Positions 1-10,845 of a DNA stretch of 64,000 nucleotides are shown here, piece by piece. The notes beneath the pieces were generated by a model. The model saw only the letters and a list, made by a program, of their open reading frames with translations, was not told the origin of the DNA and made no database searches. This stretch comes from Enoplolaimus lenunculus. Its lineage: Eukaryota > Nematoda > Enoplea > Enoplida > Thoracostomopsidae. The DNA is taken from the NCBI GenBank assembly GCA_030248215.1, contig JASANG010000816.1:124001-188000 (forward strand). The letters run 5' to 3'. Each line of letters opens with the position of its first letter. Positions within the stretch are counted from its first letter, which is position 1. Position numbers and translations under genes: made by a program.

Positions 1-24
1 TAACCTGGACGCCCCTTTAAGTAG
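1..24. mobile_element. Family B element, right-end fragment
   Basis: The window opens with CCTGGACGCCCCTTTAAGTA, which matches the right terminal inverted repeat of the family B elements seen whole at 40368-40565 and 52945-53093. The rest lies outside the window or has decayed. Confidence 0.55.
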
Positions 25-112
25 TGCCACTTCTTGCCTCGGAAGCATAGATCGAGTTTAACGCGTTTCCCCACGTCGGCTTAATTATTCTGTCTGTAAA
101 ATAGATCTGTTG

Positions 113-364
113 CACTGTAAATTCCAGAGAATTGATTTGAACTCGCAAAGTGAGTTGAATCAACTCAGAAGTCAGCTCTGAATTAGGTCTTTTAAAACTT
201 AGAATTCTGAAATGATTCATTTCATTCTGGGTTAATTAATCAATTGACCTGGAATTAAATCGGGTGAGAGTGAGTTAACATTTACTGTTATATACTCACA
301 AACAACAAAAATAAAACTATATCTCTATCTGAGTTGATTTATCAACTCATTGGAAGTTACGGTG
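113..364. mobile_element. Family D foldback MITE (CACTGTAAATTCCA ends)
   Basis: The left end reads CACTGTAAATTCCA and the right end carries CTCATTGGAAGTTACGGTG, its imperfect inverse. The interior is built of GAGTTGA/TCAACTC words in both orientations, so the whole element can fold on itself. Sister copies lie at 37791-38155, 44446-44697 and 45699-45951. The copy at 37791 is flanked by TA, which suggests a Tc1/mariner-type origin. This copy is diverged, so it is old. Confidence 0.7.
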
Positions 365-1017
365 TATCGCGGTGTTAGTTCTCCCGTTTAGTTTTTTCCG
401 TCAACGACTTCATATACAATTCTTCACTATTGATTATCACCCGTTCGTTTTCAACACCTTTTATGGTAGGCATATTTGTCGGCGGTTTAATTTTCTCTGG
501 ACGAATTACACCTGATTGCAATGCCGTTTTAAATGTGTTTTGTTTTTCAGCCAACACAATTGAGGCATGCAAATATTCACTGGGCTTTAATGTTAAAGAA
601 AAAATAATGGATATACCGAAATTTTGAAAATTTTGAACGGATTTTGAAATTTTACTTCATATCGAACACAGCTAATCTGTAAATGAAAAATTATGCAATT
701 TACATGTGACATATATAACTATAATCTTGAGCATAAAAATAGCGGAACTTCCGGTATTTGGATATTAAAGGAAACGGATACGGAAATGGCCACCAATTTT
801 TACTGGAAACTGAAACAGATATCCGGTTGCATCCTACCACTGAAGGTTTATTTTGCGATCTATATATTTACCACCGTAAACTTATAATATTTGTTGTGTC
901 GCATATAGAAAGGGTTACGCCGTGGGCTAGCCGAAGTCGTATTTACGCCCATGTCAATTTTTAGGAAGTAGAATAAAAGTATTGTATAAATTAATAGTCA
1001 TCCACGATGTTCAATAC
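365..1017. other. No gene seen; degraded repeat
   Basis: Only short spurious reading frames. At about 730-845 there is a decayed repeat with GGAACTTCCGGTATTTGG and ATATCCGGTTGCATCC, similar to 7945-8040, probably remains of a hAT-like element with CCGGTTGCA ends. Confidence 0.4.
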
Positions 1018-1466
1018 GTATTACGTATCGTATTAACCCGAATAAGAGGAGGAGAGGTAATAAGAGGGGGTCCCCATTTTGAGTCCAAATCAATTGCAGA
1101 CCGTATCCCTAATAAGAGTCCGTAAGCGGATAGAGTCCCTAAACCCTAATTAGAGTCCATAAATGTCAAATAATCCTAACTGTAGCGCATAAATGACTCC
1201 AGGACCAAACTTGAGTTTGAAACTATAAAGCGTACTTAAATTTTGAAAGTATATTCCTTAGTATAACTTTGTATTATAGCTCAAGCTATGGACATAAGAC
1301 AAATAAACGTTTAATTCAGCGGATAATTGCAGTACCGGATATATATCAGTAACAAAGAGCGGCGGAACGCGAGTTAATAACAGTCTGTAACCGAATAACA
1401 AGGGGGTTCCCTCTGGAGAGGCCAAATAAATATCAGTCCCCCTCTTATTCGGACCACTACAGTAGA
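1018..1466. mobile_element. MITE with CCGAATAAGAGGG inverted ends
   Basis: The left end has ACCCGAATAAGAGG and the right end CCTCTTATTCGGACCACTACAG, an inverted pair about 440 bp apart. The stretch 1035-1215 is related in reverse orientation to 36476-36660, including the words for 'gtccataaatg' and 'gactccaggaccaa'. No target duplication is clear. Confidence 0.6.
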
Positions 1467-1712
1467 TGTAAAATTATGGTATCCCCTTTTTTCAGAGCAG
1501 AGGCGCTGAAAGTTGCAGGGATGTTTTGTACCGCAGTCGAATTGAAGAAATTACATGTTCCTTCCAGTATACTGGAGCGTTTGACAAGCCAAGTTTTAGC
1601 AAGCAGAGTCTTGTTTATCATATTCTTAAGGATAGCCTACAATATATCCTTCGTTGTGATTTCTACCGAAACGTTGAGGAAATCTAGTACGTTAACCGCG
1701 TTCTATATATTG

Positions 1713-2060
1713 GCCTCCAACTCTGTCCCACTGTCACACACAACTGTACCGCTGTCCCAACTGTCCTGCTTTCCGAACTGTGCAACTGTCCCAACTGTTC
1801 AGCTAGTCCGAAATGTCCCCAATGTCCCAACTGTCCCGTTGTTCTAACTGTCCCGCTGCCCCAACTATCCCAGGTGTTCCACTGTCCCAACTGTCCCGCT
1901 GTCTTAACTGTTTCGCTGCCCAACTGTCAAACTGTCCCGCCTTCCCAACTGTCCCGCTGTCTCAATATTGTAAACACCGTCCCAGCCCAACTGTCTCGTT
2001 TTCAATTGTTCCAAATGTCTCGTTTCCAACTGTTTCCACTGTCCCGCTATCCCAAGCAGT
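1713..2060 (+). repeat. Degenerate minisatellite, CAACTGTCCCGCTGTCC type
   Basis: About 350 bp built of variants of CCAACTGTCCC and CGCTGTCCC with unit spacing of roughly 9-24 bp. The repeat stays open in several frames and makes long spurious ORFs rich in SQLSRCPN-like words. I see no sign that these are translated. Confidence 0.8.
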
Positions 2061-2209
2061 ATTCCTTTTGGTTTCCTTCACATCTCCAGCCTTTGAAGCA
2101 ATCTTTATTCGAATTTAGTCAATTCTTAAGCAAACCACTAAATTCCAAAACACTCCATTAATAAACTCAGTAAACAGCAAAAATAGACCAACAATATGCC
2201 GTAATTTGT

Positions 2210-2490
2210 TCGATAGAGACTCTAGGACTGATCCCGGTCCTGGCTATTTTCCTGGGCGTCTCGACCTAAATTTGCAACCGACCGAGCTTCAAATTGGAAC
2301 TCCGTCTTGTCAGCATACCCATGCACTCCATTTTATATTTGTTACGCCCTATAGTAACGTGTAAGTCTAACTTAAGGTTTAAGAGAGACTAGGTGAAGCC
2401 AAGTACTTCTTAAGGTGTGGTTTGGGGATTGGTTTTAGTTTATATTTTAGTTTTTAGTTTTAAATATTGTTTTAGAGTGGGACAGCCACC
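2210..2490 (+). repeat. Dispersed repeat of unknown class, copy 1
   Basis: Shares several blocks, in the same order, with 7290-7710: GATCCCGGTCCTGGCTA, GGCGTCTCGACCTAAATTTG, AGAGACTAGGTGAAGCCA, AAGGTGTGGTTT and GTGGGACAGCCACCTA. I found no coding sequence or clear inverted ends. Both copies follow a tandem repeat region upstream (1713-2060 and 6873-7025), so the true element may be longer. Confidence 0.6.
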
Positions 2491-3565
2491 TAGCTCAAAT
2501 GGGTAAAATAGTTAATAATGTAGAAAATGAATAATAACAATAGTTAAGGAAAACACTACAATGTTCTTAGCATATTGAGCATTATATGTAACTGAGGAAA
2601 TTTCTAAAAGTGATCAGTTTCGTGTCAGTAATGGTTAAGATCAATTTTTGGAACTTTTATAGCAACAAAAATAATTCAACAAACCACTGAACTTTTCAAT
2701 TGAGCAAGTCAATAGAATGTAGTTGTTTCTCTGTATATTATGAGTGTTTTATAATACTTTGCTACAAATAATGGAGTCGCAATAATTGCATAGCTAGTGT
2801 GGATCTGTGTGTGCATTACTTGCCGATAAAATGCAACGGCCGTTGAATGCAAAAAGTGTGAGTAGTTGCTAGTTAGATAAAAACACTTGAGGAGTTCGTG
2901 CATGTTTTGTAGGCACATCAATACATTTCTGTAGTGTCGGGGATAAACAATTGCTGCCGAACTACCTATCTCTAGGTCTACCTTTATCTAGAATTGCTCA
3001 AGTGGAAATAAAATTCGGCCGCTGGCTTTCTGGTGGTTTTCCTAAATAAAAACCAAACAAAGTTATGTAACTGTGTTTTAGCTACTAACTTGATTTAGTC
3101 ATTATATATAATATGGAAAACACTGTCAGTTTGGTATCCGTTGAAAAGTTGAGCGCAGTTCGTAGTTCGTTTCAAGCTGGTGTTGTTCCAGTCGTTCCCA
3201 AAGTTTGCGTCAAATGCTTTTATGGGAATTTGTCGCATTCGGTGCATGTTCTTCGATCTATAGACAAGCTAATGATATTGCCAAGCCTTAGTCTTCCACA
3301 AATTAGTCGGTTATAGTTTTACACTGCATTAAAACCAAATTGCATCGAATCATGAATATAATTGATCTGAATTACCGAGCTATGAGCAGTTAATATACAT
3401 TTTCGCATTTGTGCCTTTATTTTTAACTATACTGGGCTTAGTATTGTAACGTTCAGTATAGCTGTTTGTATATGTACATTTCTTATATTTGATACTGGTT
3501 TATATATTTAATTTGTATTATTAAATTTTTGATTGAAATTCAAACTGGTTGTGGCCAGATCAGTT
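2491..3565. other. Upstream region of the MpaB-like gene, no gene seen
   Basis: AT-rich sequence with short open frames that I cannot support as coding. A 67-codon frame at 3113-3316 begins with ATG in an AT-rich context (residues MENTVSLVSV) but resembles nothing I know. The 5' UTR and promoter of the gene at 3566 should lie here, but no element stands out. Confidence 0.4.
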
Positions 3566-4678
3566 ATGGCAAATACACCGTCAACAGAGTACAGTAACGT
3601 ACATAAGTCCAATCCTTTTAAACATTTGGAAAGTGGAAAATACGTTGCTGGTGATTTTGGTGAATATGACAAGTATAACGGCAGTAGCGATGACGAGAAA
3701 AAGGAATTTCGAACAACTAAAATTACTAAGCCAGATTGGTACGATGAAACAAAATTCAAGAATGGACAAAAATTTTATCACGATTACACGTTATCGATAT
3801 TCTTTGGATTTCTTTGTTCACTTGTAGTCGGGTTTACTGTCGAACGATTAGCATCTGCGTTAGTGTTTACCGGGGAATCATCAACTCCGGATAAAGCCCG
3901 AAAACGATATTTAAAGACCGCTTCGTATTTAGCATTATGGCATTGTGGGGATATATTCGACGAAGCAAGCGATGCGAATTGGGCAATGCTACAAGTTCGC
4001 CGGCTGCACGCAGATGTCAGAAGACGTATGCCCAAAGCAGGGGGCCGGTATTTGAACAGTACTTCGATTACTGACAAACCTTATTGCAGTTTGAATGCTA
4101 CTTGCTCTGGACCTTGGGATAATATAACGCCAGATGGGTCCCATGATAGCGGAGAGATCAATATATCTCAATATGACATGGCTCTGGTACAGACTGGATT
4201 TATTGGACCGTTTGTTCTGTTTCCAGAAGATGTAGGAATTCCTTCCGGGTCCGAACAGCTTTTGGAGGATTATGTGTATTTTTGGCGTGTTGTGGGGTAC
4301 GGCCTTGGGATTTGTGATAAGTACAATATTTGTGGCCAAGGATTGCAGTATGCATTTGATTGCTGCAAACAAGTGGAACGCGAAGTAATTGTGCCTGGAT
4401 TGGTTTTTCGAAGCAAAGTGTTTGAAGATTTATCAGATGCGCTTATAAACGGACTACGAGTGATATTGCCTTGGCTCTCTAGAAACGTACTCTATGCGTA
4501 TATGTTTCGCAGGTTCGGGTTGCCGTCTCCTACCTTAACGTGTCTTGAACATCTAGTCTTATTTGGTATTCGATTTGTATTTTTTATCTATTCGAAGTTT
4601 TATCTGTTTCGCTGGATTGTAAATGCTCGTGTTCAAAAGCATATTGTATATACTTGTAAAATGTTTCACTTGATGTAA
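3566..4678 (+). CDS. MpaB/DUF2236-family ER-bound oxygenase-like protein
   Basis: A 370-residue protein in one uninterrupted frame. The ATG at 3566 is the first in frame. Family features seen: PDWYD (56-60), GQKFYHDY (67-74), a hydrophobic segment (about 76-93), TGESSTPDKARKRYLKT (102-118), RRLHADVRRRM (145-155), ISQYDMALVQTGF (200-212), FWRVVGYGLGICDKYN (239-254), and a second hydrophobic stretch near the C terminus (about 328-350). This order is that of the DUF2236 family, which includes the fungal ER-bound oxygenase MpaB and bacterial rubber oxygenases, proteins that use heme b. The histidine in RRLHADVR is a plausible conserved functional residue (inference). Two hydrophobic segments suggest membrane anchoring. 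No introns are visible in the coding part, unlike its neighbour TICRR. It lies tail to tail with TICRR, 6.7 kb away. Substrate unknown. An intronless retrocopy is possible, though the frame looks intact. Confidence 0.82.
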   Translation: MANTPSTEYSNVHKSNPFKHLESGKYVAGDFGEYDKYNGSSDDEKKEFRTTKITKPDWYDETKFKNGQKFYHDYTLSIFFGFLCSLVVGFTVERLASALVFTGESSTPDKARKRYLKTASYLALWHCGDIFDEASDANWAMLQVRRLHADVRRRMPKAGGRYLNSTSITDKPYCSLNATCSGPWDNITPDGSHDSGEINISQYDMALVQTGFIGPFVLFPEDVGIPSGSEQLLEDYVYFWRVVGYGLGICDKYNICGQGLQYAFDCCKQVEREVIVPGLVFRSKVFEDLSDALINGLRVILPWLSRNVLYAYMFRRFGLPSPTLTCLEHLVLFGIRFVFFIYSKFYLFRWIVNARVQKHIVYTCKMFHLM

Positions 4679-4902
4679 TTTTAGTTAAGAGGACAAGTCG
4701 CTCAAAATTATTTTGAACACAATTAGGCTAATTAAATTTGTTTTACAGTATCTTTCAATTTTACACGAATAAGGTGAAGTAAAACCATTACATATCAGAG
4801 CTGTTAATCTTTGAATTCATTTTGCAGCGTTGCGCTACAAACTGCACTTTAGCGCAGCACCTGCAATGCGTATTGTATGTATGATTTATTGTTTGATGAA
4901 GA

Positions 4903-4908
4903 AATAAA
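4903..4908 (+). terminator. Likely polyadenylation signal of the MpaB-like gene
   Basis: AATAAA in GAAGAAATAAAATGG, about 225 bp after the stop codon and followed by T-rich sequence. It is the first canonical signal downstream. Confidence 0.5.
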
Positions 4909-5595
4909 ATGGCCTTTGTTATTTTTTGTATTACTTTGTCATTATATTTTTGGACCATGTTACTTTAACGGGCCAAGTATTTTTTTGAATAGAGTAAGCT
5001 AACGGTTTAGACGATTTTGTTTGCTTATTCTTGGCTTAGATATAATCTTATTCTTACGCTGAAGGTTGGTCTTGAAATATGTATGCTTATACCACGGTTA
5101 CCCCCTCAAAGTAACGTTGGCCATATTTTGTATGCTAAAGCTGCACTGATACGAATTTATTGCTCGCATTGTATGGTGATGTGTTTGACTTTAGATAACG
5201 ACGATTTGTATACGCTTTATTGAAATATAGGTACCGGTTTTAAAGTAAATTTTAGCTTCCATCTTGAGACGTTTGAGTTCGTTCTTTACATCTGTACCTT
5301 TGATTAGTTTAACTCCTGGGGCATACAGCCTTACTCGTCTTGTCGGCAAACAGCCCATATACGTGTCATTAATAAAAGGGGTGAAAACGAGAGTCTTGAA
5401 TAGCACATTTTGTTATAAAAACATTTTACTACTTACCGAAATTGACAGAAACCAGGGTGCAACCCCAGGTGCAAAAACCAGAACCGGAAATTAGCAACTT
5501 GCAGGAGCCGATGGACACCGGATTTGAAAAATATCTATAGAAGGTTCCGCCCCTTCATGGGCCAACTTTCGGCATTTTGAAAACACACTAAGCAG
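4909..5595. other. Intergenic, no gene seen
   Basis: No supported gene. Around 5455-5490 there is CAGGGTGCAACCCCAGGTGC, a likely decayed end of the hAT-like family E. Confidence 0.35.
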
Positions 5596-5596
5596 T

Positions 5597-5771
5597 GCCA
5601 ATGTTACTTTACGGGGCATAAACAGTAGATTAAGCGTTTTTCTCAGTCTAAGCTTAAGCGTTGCAAAAATGAGTTTCTAAGCCTAAGCAAAAAAAATGTG
5701 ATCTAGAATGTAAACGTACTCATTTATATACCCATCAGAAACCTGGACGCCCCTTAAAGTAACATGGGTCC
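5597..5771 (+). mobile_element. Family B MITE with short CCTAAG array
   Basis: Left end CCAATGTTACTTTACGGGGC and right end GCCCCTTAAAGTAACATGGG are inverted copies. The interior holds TAAGCCTAAGC words and the family's right-side block TGATCTAGAATGTAAACG. The termini have drifted and I see no target duplication. Confidence 0.75.
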
Positions 5772-6404
5772 TCATCAGATGGGGTTGTTGCCCCAAACAC
5801 CACAATATGCTGTCCTTTATTGAGACAGAAAGTTCTGCCCCTGATCTCTACGGTGACCAATTTTTCGCATTTTGATAACTCACTAAGCAGGATGGGGTTG
5901 CTGCCCCAAACCCCGCACTAAGCTGTTCATTATTCAGACAGCTAGAATCGCTGATATAGTACTTTTGGGCTGTATGTTTGGACTGCATGTTTTGGTGTAT
6001 GAAAATAAATTCGTTTAGCGTGGGCGGTTTGAATTCAAAAGGTATGAGCTCATGGGTTCTGTGTCATGGGAAATCAAACGTGCCCTTAACAGATTGCCAA
6101 ATTTGCAAGCTATAGCCTTTTACTAATAAGCATCATACTGGCCTTTAGACTTGGCGTCTTATTAAATCAAGAGCGATCAAAATTTAAAATGACGTCCAGT
6201 ATGTAATCTCGCGACGCGACTTGGTATGTGTATATCAGTAGACTATTTCGTGCACCGATAATAAATTTAGTACTTGACGGTGCGTAAAGTTCTTTCAGAG
6301 GGAGTAGGGACAATTTAAACACTAGCTACAGTGTTTCATTAATGCGAGTCTCTAAGTTCGTTCCAAATTAATCGTCCAACATTTTGTCGTCCCCGCAACT
6401 AGTC
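5772..6404. other. Intergenic; short direct repeat
   Basis: GATGGGGTTGTTGCCCCAAAC at 5778 recurs as GATGGGGTTGCTGCCCCAAAC at 5890, each containing the small inverted repeat GGGGTTG...GCCCCAA. No gene seen. Confidence 0.45.
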
Positions 6405-6540
6405 CGCCCGAGGACTTGTCGCCTGCCAGTAGGTACGACCACTCGTCGACCGGAGGAGTTGTCTGGGCAAAAAGCTGTCGGGTCGACGAGTTGTCGGGGT
6501 CAGTTGTAGGAACAAGTTGTCGGGTCGACGAATTCTCGCA
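6405..6540. repeat. TTGTCG/GTCGACGA palindromic repeat cluster
   Basis: Repeated words such as ACTTGTCG, GTCGGGTCGACGAGTTGTCG and GTCGGGTCGACGAATTCTCG, spaced 20-50 bp and built round the palindrome GTCGAC. Related but more AT-rich versions lie at 10500-10558 and 36250-36312. Confidence 0.6.
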
Positions 6541-6872
6541 GATTCGTTTAGTGCTTATCACCTATGCGAATATGAAAAAATATCCAGTGCCCATTGTGAG
6601 AAGTTCGTGATTTTAGCTTAGCCCTGTATCCTGTATCACACCTTTATGCAATCCTTTTTCTCGATGTACGCTATCCGCTCTGATTTAGTAACGCGGCCGG
6701 TAAACGTTTATTAGCCCTCCCAAATCCTTTATAACACCAGATATACACAAGCAAATTACAGGTTTTGCAATTTACCTGGCAACCTGATTCGGAATCCTTA
6801 GAACCGATGCCTGAATCTGTTTAGTCCAGCCACTGCCTCTATATTACCAAAACTTTTACAATTCCCAGAAAA

Positions 6873-7025
6873 TCCGTGCAATTCTAACCCCGTTAGAATT
6901 CCACCCAAATTTACCATGCACTCTAACCCCGTTAGAGATGCACCCAAGTTGTCCGACCAATCTAACCCTGTTAGATTTGGCCCAATCCGTTGTAGAAAAG
7001 CAAACCTAACCCCATTAGATTTACT
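6873..7025. repeat. Four copies of a TCTAACCCCGTTAGA palindrome
   Basis: TCTAACCCCGTTAGA or close variants occur at about 6883, 6921, 6960 and 7005, each an interrupted inverted repeat (TCTAAC...GTTAGA) with spacing of about 40-45 bp. It lies just upstream of copy 2 of the dispersed repeat. Confidence 0.65.
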
Positions 7026-7289
7026 AACCTACGTTTTCCCAACTTCTCCTTTAATTCCCAAGTTTTCCTTAACACATGACACCAGTATTCTATACTGGGT
7101 AAATTCAACAGCGCCCTGCGCTAGCCCGTTTATACTCAACACCGTGGTTTCCTTCATATGCTTAAGCCACCGTGACACTCTTAACCGAATTCTGTTAAAG
7201 CCTTACTTACCAATACAAGATCACTTCCAAAATGCACCATTTATAAAATTTGCAGTAAAACTCCGCCAAAAAGCACACAGAAAAATATA

Positions 7290-7710
7290 CGCACCACGTT
7301 CCACCAGCTAAGCATACAACACTGATTCCGGTCCCGGCTACTCTCTGGACGTCTCGACCTAATTTGCATACAGATCGACACCCACAATTGGGTGTCCGCC
7401 GATGCTATCTTAGATCCAGAGCCACCCATCCTGTACAACACTCCCTACAACAATAATATACAACCAATTAAAAAGCACCATTTGGGTGCTGACATAGCCT
7501 AGCTATGTCCTTTCTCGCAAGTACAATCAAACCAATGTGCAACAATATTCAACGGCCACGCAGGGCCCAACAACGCCTATCTTAATTCTAAGAGACTAGG
7601 TGGAACCAGGAACTTCGTTAAGGTGTGGTTTTGATTTAAGGTTTTAATTTAAGTTTTAGTTTTTAATTTGAAATATGTTTAAGTGTGGCAGAGCCACCTA
7701 CACCCATCAC
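7290..7710 (+). repeat. Dispersed repeat of unknown class, copy 2
   Basis: Shares blocks with 2210-2490: GATTCCGGTCCCGGCTA, GACGTCTCGACCTAATTTGC, AGAGACTAGGTGGAACCA, TTAAGGTGTGGTTTTG and GTGGCAGAGCCACCTA. This copy has about 170 bp of extra sequence in the middle. No recognisable protein. Confidence 0.6.
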
Positions 7711-8217
7711 TAGTCAGCGTGTGCATCAAAAACATCGAAAGATCAATGTATCCGAAGTGTCACGCTTAAATGGGTTCGTTTTACGCTCAAGTATTTCAAC
7801 GACAAGCTTTACTTCCACAGTAAGTACACAAACAAACAAACATTCAAAGATAGCAGATGCACAAAATTTTTTGACATTTTGGATGAATTTCGTTATTTTA
7901 TATCTATAAATGTACACGTGATTTATAACTAATTTTAAGCAGAAATTTCCGGTATTTCTACAACAGAAACAACACCGATTACCGAAAGGGATATCCGGTT
8001 ACACACTGGTGAATACCGAAACGGATGTTACACTCTGGTGACTATACGTACTATTTAATTTTATTTATTTATTGAGAAACGTTGTAGCCTGTTGCCACTA
8101 CATAAAACTTTCTGAATTTTAAATTGTACGAAAAAATTATACAGGCTACAGGGTTTACAGTACCAGGTTTTTTATTAAAATTCAACATTTATTGATAGAT
8201 AGTTTCTTTAAAACTAC

Positions 8218-8396
8218 ACCCTATGTCAATACTTTGAGGGACGTCCAGATTTCAGGTGGGTCTAAAGAGTAGGTTTAGATTCTAAATTACATTATTTTGC
8301 TTCGGCTTTAGGCTTAGGAACTCATTTTTGCAACGCTTAGGTTTAGGCTTAGGAATACGCTTAATGTACTGTTACGCCCCAAAGTAAACATTGGCC
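8218..8396 (-). mobile_element. Family B MITE with perfect 8-bp target duplication
   Basis: Flanked by the direct repeat AAAACTAC (8210-8217 and 8397-8404). The right end reads GCCCCAAAGTAAACATTGGCC. The left end is a drifted GGCCCATGTTACTTTAAGGG. The interior carries GCTTAGGTTTAGGCTTAGG, so the array runs on the minus strand relative to 40368-40565. Confidence 0.88.
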
Positions 8397-8797
8397 AAAA
8401 CTACTTCGGCGGTGGGTGTGTTACATTTCATTTTTGACGACTTCTAGCAGCAAAACTAAAACCACAAAACATATACCAGAACACTGCCAACAGTCATGTT
8501 ATTCACAACGTACTTATAGTATAAAAACTTACAATGCCTGAGACAACAAGCTGTTTGATTGTAAATACTTCCGAAGTGATTATGCCGGAATGAGGATGAA
8601 TGCCAAACTGAATATATTTAAGAAATATTTGAAGATTTCCAATTCAGATATGTACTAATTTCCATCGGCGTACTGTATTTCAGGTTGAACGAAAAAGTAA
8701 TCAACGTATATTTTCAAGCTTTATGGTTTATTGCTGTGCATAAAGAACAGCGTCGCTTTCTCTGTTTCAATTACACTTGCAAATGTATAAGTAAATC

Positions 8798-8918
8798 GAC
8801 CAATGTTACTTCAAGGGGCACAACAGTAGATTAGGCGTATTTCTAAGCCTAAGCCAAAGCGTTGTAAAAAATGTGTGCCTAAGCCTAAGCGTTAAGCGTA
8901 TTCAAAGTAACATTAGCC
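8798..8918 (+). mobile_element. Short family B MITE with perfect 8-bp target duplication
   Basis: Only 121 bp, flanked by AGTAAATC (8790-8797 and 8919-8926). It has GACCAATGTTACTTCAAGGG at the left and CAAAGTAACATTAGCC at the right, with a few CCTAAG units between. The right subterminal block is missing, so it is a deletion derivative that may still have moved. Confidence 0.85.
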
Positions 8919-9108
8919 AGTAAATCTATAAACAATTAAGGACATCAATTTCATTATAACAATGGCTGAATTGTAAAACAAAATCGAATTTTGTCCAAAA
9001 TTGGTAATAAATCGCCAATTTTTTAAAATCGTACAACGTTCGAACTAAGTTAAATTAAAGCTGTAAAATTTAAAAAAACTGGTATGCAATTGAACATGCT
9101 TTCATAAG

Positions 9109-9458
9109 CAGGGTACAACCGGAGATGTGCCGCCGGCTCCTGCAGAAAATCGACCTCCACATGCTCCAATGAATTGTTGCCGGAGGTTGCGGGTAATTTC
9201 GGTAGTGATATGTTTTATAGTTTTACAAGAATTATATCATTCGGTGCGTTTGGCCATAAGTTTTGGTACATACAAATTGTCACGATGTCTCAAAAATAAA
9301 CCGAAAACCAAAATTTTTGCCAACGCTTTATATATATTTTTGCTAAAATTAACAAATTTCAAACATTGTTTAAATTACTTAATTTCGCGTCACCTCCGGC
9401 TCTGGCAAGTTTTGTCGACTTCAATCTTCGGTATTTTTCACCACCGGTTGCACTCTGC
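9109..9458. mobile_element. Family E hAT-like element (CAGGGTRCAACC ends)
   Basis: Starts CAGGGTACAACCGGAGAT and ends CCGGTTGCACTCTG, the inverted end. The inside has CGGCTCCTGCAGAAAATCGACCTCC near the left end and CACCTCCGGCTCTGGCAAG near the right, as in the copies at 41488-41849 and 42390-42744. The 190-codon open frame across it is spurious. Confidence 0.7.
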
Positions 9459-9461
9459 TAA

Positions 9462-9945
9462 TTATATTGGTGCTGCACAAGAGGCAACCGTAACTTCGAT
9501 TCCGATTCGAATTCTGAGTCAAATACAGTTCTGGTTTCGACTCCGATTGCAGGTTGTAATCGAAATCGTAATTTTTCATCGCTTCCAACCTATATTATTT
9601 GCAATTATATTCAAAATTAAGCCTGCAGTTACGTTTCGTTCCGCAACAACCGTTTCGTCTATCAATTGTTACGCGCATTTTTCTTTCAATGAAGTATGAA
9701 AATTATCATCGCAAACTTAAATACGTAACATATGCATGGTAACTTACAGAACACTCTGACACAAATATCTCTATCTGGCGCTTACAAGTATACATACATC
9801 ATAAGACTCGTTACGTATGAGTAGCATAATCTCTGAAAATTCCTAGTTCCAGTTCCGATTGCGGTATAAATATCCCGTTCCGATTCCGGTATAATTCAGT
9901 TTCGTTTTGCACACTGGTGTTGCAGTTCGTTAGTCTGACAACCTA
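9462..9945. repeat. Degraded ATTCCGATTCCGG-rich repeat
   Basis: Dispersed words such as TTCGATTCCGATTCG, CGACTCCGATTGC and GTTCCGATTCCGGTAT point to another old CCGG-rich element related to 24341-24580 and 57020-57070. Ends are unclear. Confidence 0.4.
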
Positions 9946-10173
9946 CACCTACAACCTGCATTTAATAATGACAATCCAGAAGACCAAAGCTGTCATCAGT
10001 TGTTAAGCGAAATCAATTTAAGATGGTCAACAAATTCATTGAACAAAATAAATTACACGACATATTTACAACACAATGGTACATAACTGAACAATGAACA
10101 AAACCACAATACATACGTATACTTGACACGTTAAGTAGTGATTGTACACAGTTGGCAGTGTCATAAAACAACA

Positions 10174-10365
10174 GGCCCATGTTACTTTAAGGGACGTCCA
10201 GGTTTCTGGTGGGTCTATGAAAGAGTAGGTTTAGATTCTAGATTACATTTTCTTTGCTTAGGCGTAGGCTTAGGATAAAGAACATCTTTTTGCAACGCTT
10301 AGGCTTAGTCTTGGGCCTAGGAATACGCTTTATCTACTGTTACGCCCCTTAAAGTAACATTGACC
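10174..10365 (-). mobile_element. Family B MITE with 8-bp target duplication
   Basis: Left end GGCCCATGTTACTTTAAGGG, right end CCCCTTAAAGTAACATTGACC. Flanks are AAACAACA and AAACAATA (7 of 8 identical). The interior has GCTTAGGCGTAGGCTTAGG and the block AGATTCTAGATTACATTT. Confidence 0.87.
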
Positions 10366-10499
10366 AAACAATATTGTAACAACAAGAGTGAATGATCACT
10401 CTTCTAGACTAATCTATGACACTTTGTCGCCGACTGTGTTATAAGTCTAAGCCTAAGCCAAATATAATTAAAACTAGCCTTAGCGTAGCGATCGGCGAC

Positions 10500-10558
10500 C
10501 AATTATTAAGTCAACGACAATTTCGGATATTACAAATTGTCGGTCGACAAATTGTCAT
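10500..10558. repeat. GTCGACAAATTGTC palindrome cluster
   Basis: Contains AACGACAATTTCG and AAATTGTCGGTCGACAAATTGTC-type inverted words, close to those at 36250-36312 and distantly to 6405-6540. Confidence 0.5.
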
Positions 10559-10611
10559 GACCATTTTAGACGCAAAAATGCAAACTCTGCCAATCGATAA
10601 ATCGCACGCAT

Positions 10612-10845
10612 TTGTCAGAGTCGTCATCGGTTGCTGGCGACATCAATGCAATATTCGTTCCGTATGTAAAGTCTTTTGAGTCACCTACTGTGAATCCAAA
10701 AAATTCACTTGAGTCGTTTCTAGCCGAGCCCAAAAATGGTTTAACCCAGCAAACAATATTGAAGACAAAAAATTTTATACTGAAAACCGGTCCAAAAAAG
10801 GTATCGCATCTAACGCAATCACTCACAGTCTGTGACAATCCCTAA
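10612..10845 (+). CDS. Unrecognised short open frame, possibly an exon remnant
   Basis: A 77-codon frame with a serine/threonine/lysine-rich product (words FVPYVKSFESPTVNPKNSLE and LKTGPKKVSHLTQSLTV). It has no ATG (it would open with TTG). An acceptor-like TTTGTCAG lies at its start, so a terminal exon is conceivable. I know no match and no partner exon was found. Chance is at least as likely. Confidence 0.15.
   Translation: MSESSSVAGDINAIFVPYVKSFESPTVNPKNSLESFLAEPKNGLTQQTILKTKNFILKTGPKKVSHLTQSLTVCDNP

Noticed and set aside
1476-2161. ORFs of 95-123 codons rich in Cys, Pro and Ser
   Set aside because: They run through the CAACTGTCCC minisatellite, which is open in several frames.
9127-9699. 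A 190-codon plus-strand frame
   Set aside because: It spans the family E transposon end to end and unrelated DNA beyond it; the same sequence in other copies is not open.
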